Shown here one piece after another: positions 36,878 to 46,758 of a DNA stretch of 64,000 bases. This DNA is from Flavobacteriaceae bacterium UBA1903 (lineage in GTDB: Bacteria > Bacteroidota > Bacteroidia > Flavobacteriales > Flavobacteriaceae), in NCBI GenBank assembly GCA_002337605.1, contig DDGL01000007.1, forward strand, positions 447,311 to 511,310, in the 5' to 3' direction. Below the pieces are notes generated by a model. It was not told the origin of the DNA. It saw only the letters and a list, made by a program, of their open reading frames with translations, and made no database searches. Position 1 is the first letter of the stretch. Every line of letters starts with the position of its first letter. The translations under genes were made by a program, and so were the position numbers.

Positions 36878-37660
36878 TTAGTTCTGGAAATATCCTTTCA
36901 TGATCCCTCGTTTCGCGTTTTTAATAAACTGAAGGATCTCGTCACGTTCTGGAGTTGCTTCCATTTCAGCCTCAATAATTTCTGAAGCCTGGGTGGTATT
37001 ATATGTTTTTTGATATAAAATTCTATAGATATTCTGAATCTCTTGTATTTTGCTGGATTCAAACCCACGTCGTCGTAATCCAATAGAATTAATTCCAACG
37101 TACGACAAAGGTTCACGGGCCGCTTTCACAAAGGGCGGCACGTCTTTACGTACTAAAGAACCTCCGGTAACAAAAGCGTGATTCCCGATCATACAAAACT
37201 GGTGAACGGCTGTCATTCCTGCTAATATTACATAATCACCTACGGTAATATGGCCTGCAAGGGTACTGTTGTTAGAAAAAATACAGTTGTTACCCACAAG
37301 ACAATCATGGGCGATATGGCAATACGCCATAATTAAACAATTGTTTCCAATTACAGTTTTTCCTCTGTCTACCGTACCACGGTTTACAGTAACATATTCT
37401 CGTATGGTCGTGTTATCGCCTATTTCGGCAGTAGTTTCTTCGTCTTGAAATTTTAAATCCTGCGGAATAGCAGAAATTACCGCGCCTGGAAAAATATTGC
37501 AATTTTTCCCAATACGGGCACCTTCCATAATGGTCACATTAGAACCAATCCATGTTCCCTCGCCAATCACTACATTATTATGAATGGTTGTAAACGGTTC
37601 TATCACCACGTTTTTGGCAATTTTTGCCCCTGGGTGTACATACGCTAACGGTTGGTTCAT
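36878..37660 (-). CDS. lpxA: UDP-N-acetylglucosamine acyltransferase
   Basis: First step of lipid A synthesis. A 260-residue left-handed beta-helix trimer protein of hexapeptide repeats with the catalytic His118 in YCHIAHDC, GGSLVRKDVPPFVKA after the helix, and the C-terminal helical part. Its start codon overlaps the end of lpxC-fabZ by four bases (translational coupling). Confidence 0.97.
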   Translation of the reverse strand: MNQPLAYVHPGAKIAKNVVIEPFTTIHNNVVIGEGTWIGSNVTIMEGARIGKNCNIFPGAVISAIPQDLKFQDEETTAEIGDNTTIREYVTVNRGTVDRGKTVIGNNCLIMAYCHIAHDCLVGNNCIFSNNSTLAGHITVGDYVILAGMTAVHQFCMIGNHAFVTGGSLVRKDVPPFVKAAREPLSYVGINSIGLRRRGFESSKIQEIQNIYRILYQKTYNTTQASEIIEAEMEATPERDEILQFIKNAKRGIMKGYFQN

Positions 37661-39066
37661 GTGTTCTTGGTTTTTACGATCTGAGCCATTAATTCGGCTT
37701 CGGTTACTAATTTATCATTGGCATATGCGTTTCCTTGCATATGCACAATTCCTCTTCTAATGGGAGTGATTAATTCTAATTTAAAAAACAGCGTATCACC
37801 AGGGTTTACTTGTTGCTTAAATTTCACATTGTTTATTTTCATAAAAAACGTCAAGTAATTTTCAGGATCTGGAACAGTGCTCAAGGCCAGAATCCCTCCT
37901 GTTTGTGCCATTGCTTCTACTATAAGTACTCCTGGCATTACAGGAGCTCCCGGGAAATGCCCCACAAAGAACGGTTCGTTCATGGTCACATTTTTTAACC
38001 CAATAACGCTACTATCGGTTAGTTCCAAAATTTTGTCCACTAATAAAAACGGCGGACGGTGTGGCAACATGGCCATAATCGCATTAACGTCTTTTACTGG
38101 TGTAGCGTGTGGATTAAACTTTGGAATATTATTCCTTTTTTCAAGTTTTATACGTTGTGAAAGTTTTTTAGCAAACTGTGTATTCACATAATGTCCTGGC
38201 TTATTGGCAATCACTTTTCCACGAATGCGTGTTCCTACTAATGCCAGGTCTCCTATAACGTCCAACAATTTATGTCTTGCGGCTTCATTAGGGTAATGTA
38301 GGGTAAGGTTATCCAGTATGCCGTTGGGTTTTACTGAAATTTTATCTTTTTTGAACGCGCTTCGCAGTTTCTCCATGGTTTCGGGAGAAAGCTCTTTGTC
38401 TACATATACAATAGCATTGTTTAAGTCCCCACCCTGAATAAGACCGTGATCCAGTAACATTTCAATTTCGTGTAAAAAACTGAAGGTCCGCGCATCTGCT
38501 ATATCGGTTTTAAACGCTTTCAGGTCTTTTAGCGATGCATTTTGTGTTCCCAGTACTTTGGTGCCAAAATCTACCATCGTAGTTACCTGATACTCTTCTG
38601 CAGGGATAATGGTAATTTCGCTTCCCGACTCTTCATCGGTATACGATATCACTTCGGTTACCACATATTCATTTCTGGGCTCATCCTGAGTTACTATACC
38701 GGCTTTTTCAATGGCTTCCACAAAATATTTAGAAGAACCATCCATGATTGGAGGCTCAGAAGCGTTCAGCTCTAAGATACAGTTATCTACTTGCATCCCA
38801 ACTAAAGCAGCCAACACATGCTCGGAGGTCTGAATCTTCACACCTCGCTTTTCCAGATTGGTTCCGCGTTGGGTATTTACTACATAATTAGCATCTGCTT
38901 CAATAACAGGACTTCCCTCCAGGTCTACACGAACAAAGGAATAGCCGTGGTTGGGGGGTGCTGGTTTAAAAGTAAGGGTTACCTCTTTCCCGGTGTGAAG
39001 CCCCACTCCTGTGAGTTCCACTTCTTTTGCGATCGTGGTTTGCTTTGGTGCGTTACAATCAATCAT
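37657..39066 (-). CDS. lpxC-fabZ: Bifunctional LpxC deacetylase / FabZ dehydratase
   Basis: A 469-residue fusion typical of Bacteroidota. LpxC (about 1-310) removes acetate from UDP-acyl-GlcNAc; zinc ligand His83 ([11 protein letters not shown]) and PPIMDGSS are visible. FabZ (about 325-469) dehydrates hydroxyacyl-ACP; His370 in [11 protein letters not shown] and Glu384 are the catalytic pair. I start at 39066 (MIDCNAPKQ), overlapping lpxD by eight bases; the frame extends to 39153, but that lies within lpxD coding sequence. Confidence 0.97.
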   Translation of the reverse strand: MIDCNAPKQTTIAKEVELTGVGLHTGKEVTLTFKPAPPNHGYSFVRVDLEGSPVIEADANYVVNTQRGTNLEKRGVKIQTSEHVLAALVGMQVDNCILELNASEPPIMDGSSKYFVEAIEKAGIVTQDEPRNEYVVTEVISYTDEESGSEITIIPAEEYQVTTMVDFGTKVLGTQNASLKDLKAFKTDIADARTFSFLHEIEMLLDHGLIQGGDLNNAIVYVDKELSPETMEKLRSAFKKDKISVKPNGILDNLTLHYPNEAARHKLLDVIGDLALVGTRIRGKVIANKPGHYVNTQFAKKLSQRIKLEKRNNIPKFNPHATPVKDVNAIMAMLPHRPPFLLVDKILELTDSSVIGLKNVTMNEPFFVGHFPGAPVMPGVLIVEAMAQTGGILALSTVPDPENYLTFFMKINNVKFKQQVNPGDTLFFKLELITPIRRGIVHMQGNAYANDKLVTEAELMAQIVKTKNT

Positions 39067-40084
39067 TTTTAAGTTGTTTTTCAATATCGTTAAAGCGTTG
39101 CATGGTACTTGGTAAGTTTTTAAAATGCACGTAGCTCTTGTTGTAGTCACCATAATTTAAGGCTGGAGAACCCTGTAGCGTTTCATTATCTTTTACATTG
39201 CGACCTATACCGCTTTGCGCTTGTATTCTAACATTATTACCAATGCTTAAGTGACCTACAATACCTACTTGACCTCCAATCTGACAGCTTTCACCAATTT
39301 TAGTTGAGCCAGCAATACCCGTTTGGGCAGCTATCACGGTGTTTTTTCCAATTTCAACATTATGGGCAATTTGTATTTGGTTGTCAAGTTTTACGCCTTT
39401 TCTTATAATCGTTGAACCTAAGGTTGCCCGGTCAATGGTTGTTCCGGCACCTACATCTACATTATCTTCTATGATAACGTTTCCCGTTTGTGGTACTTTT
39501 TTATATTCACCTTTCTCATTGGGTGTAAATCCAAAACCATCTGCTCCTACAATAGCACCGCTGTGGATTACACAATTATTACCAATAACAGATTCTGAGT
39601 AAATCTTAGCGCCTGCAAATACGACTACGTTGTCCCCCATGGTTACATTATCACCCACATAAACGTTAGGGTAAATTTTAGCATTGCTCCCAATTTTCAC
39701 GTTTTCACCCAGGTAGCTAAAGGCTCCCAGATAAATTTCTTCAGAGTACTGGGCACTTTCAGCTATAAATACGGGTTGCTCAATGCCAGTTTTGTTCATC
39801 TTTACCTGGTTGTAATACTCCAGCAAGGTAGAAAATGCCTCGTAAGCATCTTCAACTTTAATCAGGGTTGTGGTAATTGGGTTTTCAGCAACAAAGTCGG
39901 CACCAACAATTGTGACAGATGCCTGGGTTGTATAGATGTATGAAGTATATTTGGGATTGGCCAAAAAGGTTAAACTCCCTTCTGTCCCTTCTTCAATTTT
40001 AGATAATTTAGAAACTTCGGCGTCTTCATTTCCCTCTACTTCGCCGTTTAAAATTCCTGCAATCTGGCTGGCTTTAAATTTCAT
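39059..40084 (-). CDS. lpxD: UDP-3-O-(3-hydroxymyristoyl)glucosamine N-acyltransferase
   Basis: Third step of lipid A synthesis. A 341-residue protein: uridine-binding domain (about 1-100; LTFLANPKY), left-handed beta helix (about 105-300) with catalytic His241 in [10 protein letters not shown], and a C-terminal helix. The [17 protein letters not shown] loop is the classical LpxD insertion. First gene of the lpxD, lpxC-fabZ, lpxA, efp block; a TATATTTG box (40111-40104, minus strand) lies about 20 bases upstream. Confidence 0.96.
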   Translation of the reverse strand: MKFKASQIAGILNGEVEGNEDAEVSKLSKIEEGTEGSLTFLANPKYTSYIYTTQASVTIVGADFVAENPITTTLIKVEDAYEAFSTLLEYYNQVKMNKTGIEQPVFIAESAQYSEEIYLGAFSYLGENVKIGSNAKIYPNVYVGDNVTMGDNVVVFAGAKIYSESVIGNNCVIHSGAIVGADGFGFTPNEKGEYKKVPQTGNVIIEDNVDVGAGTTIDRATLGSTIIRKGVKLDNQIQIAHNVEIGKNTVIAAQTGIAGSTKIGESCQIGGQVGIVGHLSIGNNVRIQAQSGIGRNVKDNETLQGSPALNYGDYNKSYVHFKNLPSTMQRFNDIEKQLKND

Positions 40085-40239
40085 TTGTAGGTTTCAAGAT
40101 TTGCAAATATAAAAAAAGGATGGTGATGTTATAGAATAATATATGATTTTGATTTCAACCTACTTATACCCCAGCCCTAGAGAGCAATAGCTTGAAAATA
40201 TCTTTCAGGGTAATTTTTCAAGCTTACATGTCGAAATTT

Positions 40240-41466
40240 TTAATGAGCTTTAGGATAGCATAGGTAATACTTCACCACCTTTTTAGAGAGCGCTTCAATG
40301 TTTAACTGGTCACTCGCCTTGGCTACGTCTATAACTTTCCCAGTTTTTGTAATCAGGTTGATGGTATCTTTCTTCATATCGTACGCCTGATTTTCTATAA
40401 GACCCTCAAAAACGAAATACGTTGCTTCTTCATGTGATAAATTGTGTTTTTTCATCACTGCTGAACGTTTAGCTTCTAATTTTTCTTTCGGAATAGGCTT
40501 TTTCTTCATCTTTATCTTCAGAAGATCCCTGTTTAATAGCATTTTAGAAAGTTCACTCAACACAAAGTCATCCTGATGAATCCAGGTTTTCATGGCCGAA
40601 ACTATATCGTAATCGTCTAACGTAGCAAAAGTTTCTAATATTTCATTATCAACATCTTCTGCCGAAATATGATTCTTAAGAAAATACGATAGCGCCTGGC
40701 TTGCAGGGAGATCAGCTCCGTAATCTGAAAGGTGTTTTGCACGTTTTAATATTTTCACTAACAATTGCTCTGCTACCAGACTTGTTTTGTGCAGGTACAC
40801 CTGCCAATACATGAGTCTGCGGGCAACAATAAATTTTTCTACCGAATAGATCCCCTTCTCTTCTACCATTAAGGCATCATCTTTAACATGAAGCATTGTA
40901 ATAAGACGCTCACTATTAATAGCACCCTCACTCACGCCTGTGTAAAAACTATCGCGACGCAGGTAATCCAATCTATCCATGTCTAACTGTCCCGACACGA
41001 GTTGGTGCAAAAATTTGCGATGGTATTCGTTCTTAAAAATTTTAATCGCTACGGTGAGTTTCCCTTCAAACTCCCGGTTTAACTCCTCCATCATCCATAA
41101 TGAAATCTGTTCGTGTGAGATATTCTCCACAATGCTGTGTTCCATGGCGTGGCTAAAAGGGCCGTGACCAATGTCGTGCAGTAATATTGCGATACAAAGG
41201 GCGTCTTCTTCCGTTTTGGAAATTTCAGTGTTTTTAGAGCGCAGTACACGCACCGCTTTTTGCATTAGGAACATAGCTCCCAAAGCGTGATGAAAACGCG
41301 TGTGATGCGCTCCTGGATACACCAGATAGCTCATTCCCATTTGCGAAATACGCCGTAATCGTTGGAAAAAGCGATGCTCAATTAATTCAAAAATAAGTTC
41401 GTTGGGTACAGTAATGAATCCGTAGATAGGATCATTTATGATTTTGAGTTTGTTTCTGGTCTTCAA
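40240..41466 (-). CDS. HD domain phosphohydrolase (dGTPase-like)
   Basis: A 408-residue metal-dependent phosphohydrolase of the HD superfamily. Motifs: RFHHALG (His59/60), LLHDIGHGPFSHAMEH (His97-Asp98, His106) and LVSGQLDMDRLDYLRRDSF (final Asp). Related proteins include dGTP triphosphohydrolases and SAMHD1-like enzymes; the exact nucleotide is not certain. It neighbours the lpx block in the same orientation with a 155-base gap. Confidence 0.9.
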   Translation of the reverse strand: MKTRNKLKIINDPIYGFITVPNELIFELIEHRFFQRLRRISQMGMSYLVYPGAHHTRFHHALGAMFLMQKAVRVLRSKNTEISKTEEDALCIAILLHDIGHGPFSHAMEHSIVENISHEQISLWMMEELNREFEGKLTVAIKIFKNEYHRKFLHQLVSGQLDMDRLDYLRRDSFYTGVSEGAINSERLITMLHVKDDALMVEEKGIYSVEKFIVARRLMYWQVYLHKTSLVAEQLLVKILKRAKHLSDYGADLPASQALSYFLKNHISAEDVDNEILETFATLDDYDIVSAMKTWIHQDDFVLSELSKMLLNRDLLKIKMKKKPIPKEKLEAKRSAVMKKHNLSHEEATYFVFEGLIENQAYDMKKDTINLITKTGKVIDVAKASDQLNIEALSKKVVKYYLCYPKAH

Positions 41467-41614
41467 ATTTTAACCTTTAATTAGCTTTTATGAGATACTT
41501 GCACAGTAATTTTGAGGTTATTACTACTAGTGAAATACATTCTGAAAAATTCAGTTTTTATAATATTCACACTCCTTCAACAATACTAAGGAGAACGACA
41601 ACAAATATACATAT

Positions 41615-43162
41615 ATGAACGAGATAAAAGTACTTTGGGTAGACGACGAAATAGATTTACTAAAACCTCACATCATCTTCTTAGAGAGCAAGAATTACAA
41701 AGTTACTACCGCACAGAGTGGTACGGAAGCTTTGGAGGAAATAGACAAAGAAAATTTTGACATCGTCTTCCTGGATGAAAATATGCCAGGACTCACTGGA
41801 CTTGAAACACTAGCAGAACTTAAAGAAAAGCAAGCCTCACTTCCTGTGGTCATGATCACCAAAAGTGAAGAAGAGTATATTATGGAGGAGGCTATTGGCA
41901 GTAAAATTGCCGACTACCTTATTAAGCCTGTGAATCCACATCAGATTTTATTGAGTTTAAAGAAAAACCTGGACCACTCCCGACTCGTTTCAGAAAAGAC
42001 AACATCTAATTACCAACAGGAATTCCGGAAGATTGCGATGGACATGTCCATGATAAACACGTATGAAGGCTGGGTAGAACTATACCAGAAATTAGTGTAT
42101 TGGGAGTTGCAACTGGAAGATATTGAGGATACAGGTATGTTTGAAATTCTGGAATCTCAAAAAACAGAAGCTAATACGCAATTCTGCAAGTTTATAGACA
42201 AAAACTACCCCTCGTGGTTCGAGAATGGCGGCGATGCTCCTATCATGTCACATACGCTGTTTAGAGAGCGTATTATGCCTGAAGTAGATAAAGGACCTAC
42301 ATTACTTGTAGTTGTTGATAACCTGCGGTACGACCAGTGGAAAGCATTTGAACCTTATGTAGCAAATAGCTACAAGAAAACAAAAGAAGAAATGTTCTGC
42401 AGCATTCTTCCCACCGCGACCCAATACGCAAGAAATGCCATCTTTTCAGGGTTGATGCCTAGCGATATGGAAAAACTACATCCAGAGTACTGGTTAAACG
42501 ATACAGACGAAGGCGGAAAAAATCTGTACGAAAAGCAATTTTTAGAAGCACAATTAAAAAGGTTAGGCAAAGATCTAAACTGGAGCTACCATAAAATTTC
42601 AAGTTTAAAGCAAGGGAAGCGTCTTTCCGATAATTTTAAGAGCCATAAAGATGAAGACCTAATAACGGTGGTGTATAATTTTGTAGACATGCTTTCACAC
42701 TCCAAAACAGAAATGGAAGTAATAAAAGAACTAGCCTCTACCGATAAGTCCTATCGCTCTCTAACACAAAGTTGGTTTAAGAACAGTCCGCTTATGGAAA
42801 TTATCACGCAAGCTTCCAATCTTGGTTTCAGGCTGGTGATCACTACAGACCACGGAACTATTAATGTAAAAAACCCCAGTAAGGTAATTGGCGATAAGAA
42901 CACGAGTTTGAACTTACGTTACAAAACAGGTAAAAGCCTTACGTACGAAGACAAAGACGTGTTAGCAGCCAAAGACCCTAAGACAATTCACCTTCCTACC
43001 ATAAATATGAGCAGCTCGTTTATATTTGCCAAAGGCGACTTATTCTTTGCCTACCCCAATAACTACAACCATTATGTGGGGTATTACAGAAACACCTACC
43101 AGCACGGGGGCGTATCGCTAGAGGAAATGATCATTCCTTTTGCCGTTTTAGAAGCTAAATAA
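41615..43162 (+). CDS. porX: T9SS response regulator PorX with PglZ/alkaline-phosphatase domain
   Basis: A 515-residue response regulator. The receiver domain (1 to about 120) has the acidic pair Asp10/Asp11, the phosphorylation site Asp54 (FLDENMPG) and K-P in LIKPVNP. The C-terminal half (about 215-515) is a PglZ-type alkaline-phosphatase-superfamily domain (VVVDNLRYDQW, TTDHGTINV, YQHGGVSLEEMIIPF). In P. gingivalis PorX, with the kinase PorY, controls T9SS genes and is reported to act on (oligo)nucleotides. No porY is seen here. Confidence 0.95.
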   Translation: MNEIKVLWVDDEIDLLKPHIIFLESKNYKVTTAQSGTEALEEIDKENFDIVFLDENMPGLTGLETLAELKEKQASLPVVMITKSEEEYIMEEAIGSKIADYLIKPVNPHQILLSLKKNLDHSRLVSEKTTSNYQQEFRKIAMDMSMINTYEGWVELYQKLVYWELQLEDIEDTGMFEILESQKTEANTQFCKFIDKNYPSWFENGGDAPIMSHTLFRERIMPEVDKGPTLLVVVDNLRYDQWKAFEPYVANSYKKTKEEMFCSILPTATQYARNAIFSGLMPSDMEKLHPEYWLNDTDEGGKNLYEKQFLEAQLKRLGKDLNWSYHKISSLKQGKRLSDNFKSHKDEDLITVVYNFVDMLSHSKTEMEVIKELASTDKSYRSLTQSWFKNSPLMEIITQASNLGFRLVITTDHGTINVKNPSKVIGDKNTSLNLRYKTGKSLTYEDKDVLAAKDPKTIHLPTINMSSSFIFAKGDLFFAYPNNYNHYVGYYRNTYQHGGVSLEEMIIPFAVLEAK

Positions 43163-43267
43163 GCTTTTAGGCAATCTATTTGTAGGAATATTCTTCAATA
43201 TATGAATTTCATCGATATTATTTGTTTATTATCGTTAAAATCGCATATATTCGCTTGTATCAAAAAA

Positions 43268-43681
43268 ATGGACTTGACCTTTACACTACAAGAACTGCCG
43301 GAGATTGCTGGTAAAGTGCTGTTAAAAGCCAATAGTAAAACCTTATTGTTTTATGGTGCTATGGGCGTTGGTAAAACAACATTTATCAATGTGTTAGCGC
43401 AACAACTAGGGGTAACGGAAGCTTTAAGCAGTCCTACGTTTTCTATAGTGAATGAATATGCACTGCCCGATGACAAGTTATATCATTTCGATTGTTACCG
43501 GTTAGAGAATGAGGAAGAGGCTTTAGACATTGGTATAGAGGATTATTTAGATGCGGGTCACTGGTGTATTATAGAGTGGCCGGAAAAAATTGAAACGTTG
43601 TTACCCGATACAGCAACACAAATAAAGCTAACTAAAAACCAAAATGGAAGTAGAACCGTATATATAGAAAATTGCCTATGA
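43268..43681 (+). CDS. tsaE: tRNA t6A biosynthesis ATPase TsaE
   Basis: ATPase needed with TsaB, TsaC and TsaD for t6A37 modification of ANN-decoding tRNAs. I start at 43268 (MDLTFTLQEL), giving 137 residues; the frame stays open to 43202, but the extension is unlike the family. Walker A GAMGVGKT is at 30-37, followed by SSPTFSIVNEY, YHFDCYRL and the terminal IIEWPEKIE. porX-tsaE order is common in this family, from memory. Confidence 0.95.
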   Translation: MDLTFTLQELPEIAGKVLLKANSKTLLFYGAMGVGKTTFINVLAQQLGVTEALSSPTFSIVNEYALPDDKLYHFDCYRLENEEEALDIGIEDYLDAGHWCIIEWPEKIETLLPDTATQIKLTKNQNGSRTVYIENCL

Positions 43682-43803
43682 AGTAAAGATTGCAGCTAAC
43701 ATATATCTAGTAGTATCCTTAAGTGAATTTGCCCCAAATCAAATACTTTTAAGCAGGCCAAATATTGCCTAAAGCCTAACTCACTAAGATACGGCTATAT
43801 TAG

Positions 43804-43836
43804 TTGACGTACTTGTGTTTTTTCGTGATAAGTTTG
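43804..43836 (+). promoter_or_regulatory. Probable promoter of the small lipoprotein gene
   Basis: TTG (43804-43806), 22 bases, TAAGTTTG (43829-43836), a match to the Bacteroidota consensus at the long end of the spacing range, about 30 bases before the ATG at 43866. Confidence 0.55.
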
Positions 43837-43865
43837 TACTATAAACCTCACAAAAAACTAGTATT

Positions 43866-44012
43866 ATGAAACTTAAAAATTACCTATTTCTAGCAGCAAT
43901 CTTCGGAGCAACTCTTTTTGTATCTTGTACTCCAGAAAGTATCGAAGATGAAACAACAGAACAGCAAATCGACAAAACGAACCCAAACATCAAACCACCT
44001 ACTAACGGGTAG
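43866..44012 (+). CDS. Small lipoprotein (48 residues)
   Basis: A 48-residue ORF starting MKLKNYLFLAAIFGATLFVS with a lipobox FVSC (Cys21). The mature peptide would be only 28 residues, acidic then Pro/Asn-rich, ending IKPPTNG. The signal sequence is textbook and a promoter sits just upstream, so I regard it as real. Its last 65 bases overlap the start of the next gene in another frame. Confidence 0.7.
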   Translation: MKLKNYLFLAAIFGATLFVSCTPESIEDETTEQQIDKTNPNIKPPTNG

Positions 44013-44469
44013 TATTATTGCTTTAGTTCTAATATTTTCACCATATTTATTATATATTTATAAGAGTTTCCCAGTTGAAAAAACTTGGGAAACTTTTTTT
44101 GGCACTTATTCTAGTGATTATTGGCAGTCGGTTCAAACTTCAGCCTGGGTATTCTTTGGGAAATTCACACCTCTTCTTTTTTTAACAATTTGGTTTTTCA
44201 CTTGTAAACACTGGTGGTTTCATTCAATATTAATTCCAATAGCTATATATATATTTCAAATTTTCAGCTTATTTAATGATGACCTAAGATATGCTGACGA
44301 AGTAGAAATCTGGTGGGTATTTCCAATCATGTTAGTTGTAACACCATTAGTGTACCTGATTAGAGCAAAGCTTTTTGCAAAAGTAAGAGGCGATGATATG
44401 GAAACTTTTGAAGAAGATCTTGGGCGTAAACGAACTTTTTGGCAACAAATACTAGATTTATTTAGGTAG
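43948..44469 (+). CDS. Membrane protein, unknown function
   Basis: A 173-residue protein if started at 43948 (MKQQNSKSTKR), with a basic N-terminus and four predicted membrane segments (about 19-38, 62-84, 91-109 and 124-142), then a charged tail. A longer frame to 43918 exists. The start lies inside the small lipoprotein gene (+1 relative frame), implying coupled translation. I do not recognise a characterised family. Confidence 0.7.
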   Translation: MKQQNSKSTKRTQTSNHLLTGSIIALVLIFSPYLLYIYKSFPVEKTWETFFGTYSSDYWQSVQTSAWVFFGKFTPLLFLTIWFFTCKHWWFHSILIPIAIYIFQIFSLFNDDLRYADEVEIWWVFPIMLVVTPLVYLIRAKLFAKVRGDDMETFEEDLGRKRTFWQQILDLFR

Positions 44470-44478
44470 TAAAAAAAA

Positions 44479-46233
44479 CTAGCCCACATTCTTGTCTAAT
44501 TTTCTTAGATAATACGAGGGATATATACCGTGCATTTTATAAAAAGCTTTAGAAAAAGACTCTGCATTTTTATACCCACATTCCTCTGCAATTGCCTTAA
44601 TGGTATACTTCCTATACGATGTATTGGTAAAAAGTTCCTCTACCGCATAGGTAATCCGTAGGTCATGCAAGTATTGAGAAAAATTTTTCTCTAGTTTTAA
44701 ATTTATTACCCTGGACAGGTAGTTGGAATTGGTTTTAAACTTTTTGGCCAGGTTTTGTAGAGTAATTTCTGAATTTAAATAGTTATGATGTCGTTCAAAG
44801 CGATCCAGTTTTTCCAGAATTTCTTCTACAACTTCTGTTGAAAGTTCATTTGATCCATTGTTTTCGTACAAAGCGACAACATTTTTAGTATTTCGTTGGG
44901 CCAGTAATTTTTCAAATCTTTTTTTATACACTAGACGTTTTCTTATATAATAAATTAATAAGCAAAGAGTTGTAGTTAGAGCAGCTAATGCTAAATAAAG
45001 CTTAGGGTCGGGAGCTTGGTTTTCTTTTGTTAATTGATCAATTATCATTTCTCTTTCTGCCAATAATATGGGAGTTTCATAATCTTTTATCATCCGAGAA
45101 TCAAAAAAACTATATCGTTCTTTTTGTATGCTATCAACTATAGTTAGTTTGTTGAGATACTCTAGTTGTTTACCAATATTTTCATTTATTCTATTATAAT
45201 CTAAAAGTTTTTCATATACCAATCTTTCATAAGGAAAAAAGTCTTTCATCCCTTTACTTACAAAAATTGAGTCAACTTTTTGAAGCAACTTTATAGCTTC
45301 CGCCCTTTGGCCATTGTCATATTTTGCTAAACCATAAAATAAGATAGCGTCCTTGTAATAATTTCTTTCATGGATTGTATCATTATAAATTAAATGATCT
45401 CCAGTTTGAATTACTTTTTCTAACTGATTATCATAATAATCTATTTCCATAGTAGTTATCCAAGACCAAGCAAGAAATTCTTTTGTGTAATAACTGGGAT
45501 TCTCTATTGCAGAATCCAGTAATAATTTGTTATAAAATCGAGCAGAGTCTAATACTTTTAAATTAACAAAGCAATGTGTTAAGTTTTGTAGCGAACTTGC
45601 TTTATCTATTGATACTATGCTGTCAACATTAAAAGCTCTTGAAGATCTAGATTCTGTTTTAATCTTACTCCTATACCTATCTGAATTAACCAATCGATCT
45701 GACTCCTTTTGAAGTTTAAGCGCCTCTTTCTTATCACCCCATATTGACTTATAAAATACTAAATTGGTAGCCGCAAAAGATTGCAAGGTCAAATTATCAG
45801 TTTTTACAGCATAATCATTGCCCAATTTTATATTCTTAAAGTATTGATTAAATTTTTCTAGTTTTTTAAAACTATATGCCTTGATAAAATATCCATTAGC
45901 TGGGTAAAATTTATGGTTTTGATTCTTAGAAATTTCAATTAAACTATCTGCAAATCTTATATTTTTTTCTGGATGAAAAATACGGGCCAATCGGTCATAT
46001 CCTCTCGCCATTTTAATAGTGTCTTGTTGTCTACGGGCACGGTCTAAATAGGTTCTCGCTATTTTTTCTTGGATAATAGAATCTCCTTCATTTTTATCAA
46101 ATAAGATAAGTAACGGTTCATCTCCTAACGTATTCAGATAAGATTGCTCTGGAATCTGGCCAATACATCCTAGACAGATTCCAATGCATAGTAAAACTGT
46201 AATAAATAATGTGACGTTTGGTTGGTAAGTCAT
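44479..46233 (-). CDS. TPR-containing AraC family transcriptional regulator
   Basis: A 584-residue membrane-spanning regulator. An N-terminal signal/anchor (about 8-23), a large probably periplasmic helical-repeat region (about 40-390, TPR-like), one membrane helix (about 414-432) and a cytosolic AraC-type double HTH at the C-terminus (about 480-582; NLAKKFKTNSNYLSRVIN and IAEECGYKNAESFSKAFYKMHGIYPSYYLRKL). It faces away from the secreted-protein cluster at 46.8-49.8 kb, which it might control. Confidence 0.85.
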   Translation of the reverse strand: MTYQPNVTLFITVLLCIGICLGCIGQIPEQSYLNTLGDEPLLILFDKNEGDSIIQEKIARTYLDRARRQQDTIKMARGYDRLARIFHPEKNIRFADSLIEISKNQNHKFYPANGYFIKAYSFKKLEKFNQYFKNIKLGNDYAVKTDNLTLQSFAATNLVFYKSIWGDKKEALKLQKESDRLVNSDRYRSKIKTESRSSRAFNVDSIVSIDKASSLQNLTHCFVNLKVLDSARFYNKLLLDSAIENPSYYTKEFLAWSWITTMEIDYYDNQLEKVIQTGDHLIYNDTIHERNYYKDAILFYGLAKYDNGQRAEAIKLLQKVDSIFVSKGMKDFFPYERLVYEKLLDYNRINENIGKQLEYLNKLTIVDSIQKERYSFFDSRMIKDYETPILLAEREMIIDQLTKENQAPDPKLYLALAALTTTLCLLIYYIRKRLVYKKRFEKLLAQRNTKNVVALYENNGSNELSTEVVEEILEKLDRFERHHNYLNSEITLQNLAKKFKTNSNYLSRVINLKLEKNFSQYLHDLRITYAVEELFTNTSYRKYTIKAIAEECGYKNAESFSKAFYKMHGIYPSYYLRKLDKNVG

Positions 46234-46758
46234 AACTTAAGAATTCCCCTACATAAATATAGTGAAATTAAGTGCTCAAAAAATATCTTATGGTTTCTGC
46301 CAAGCTCACTAACACATAAACACTTGTAATACAGTATTTTAGCAAAATATTTATAACTCGTAATTCACGAATTACGGGTTGTTAATTCTTGAAACGAGGG
46401 AATACTTTCTTGATTTTCAGAAAATTATCACTCACCTTTAAACTATTAATTTCAAAAAACCGCCCCAAACGTACTCAGGTAACTGGGGAGTTGTGAGCAA
46501 CGGAGTAAGGCGGTTTCATTACAATGTTTAACCTTAAAATAAAGAAGATGATTAGAAACAAACCATAAAAAGAGAAAGCCCCTACCAGGTAGGAGCTCTC
46601 ACAGTGTGTCTAGAAATAAACTTTTGTTCATATCTTTAGCTAAGATAGATAATTTTTAAAAGATAACCAAAGGTTTGTTTCCGTGCCAAGCTAGGCACGA
46701 AAATACAAGCCGCGGCAACCGAAAAGCGTATGAGTAGGTAATTTTAAATTTATTTATT
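46234..46758. ncRNA. Gene-free, hairpin-rich region; candidate structured RNA or leader
   Basis: No convincing gene in 525 bases, but several stems. (a) 46359-46376: CGTAATTC / GAATTACG. (b) 46457-46516: AAACCGCC / GGCGGTTT enclosing TACTC / GAGTA, a nested stem of about 60 bases. (c) 46572-46600: GAGA / TCTC enclosing CCTACC / GGTAGG. (d) 46682-46699: CGTGCC / GGCACG. Stems (b) to (d) precede the secreted-protein gene at 46759 and could form its 5' leader or a separate RNA. No known riboswitch class was recognised. Classification as RNA is inference from pairing alone. Confidence 0.4.

Noticed and set aside
39067..39153. 29-residue N-terminal extension of LpxC
   Set aside because: It lies wholly within the end of lpxD and is unlike the family.
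43202..43267. 22-residue N-terminal extension of TsaE
   Set aside because: Hydrophobic, unlike TsaE, and the internal Met fits the family start.
46517..46571. Short ORF beginning near 46524 (14 codons) as a peptide precursor
   Set aside because: It is a short Lys/Asn-rich frame lacking any precursor motif or RBS, so unsupported.
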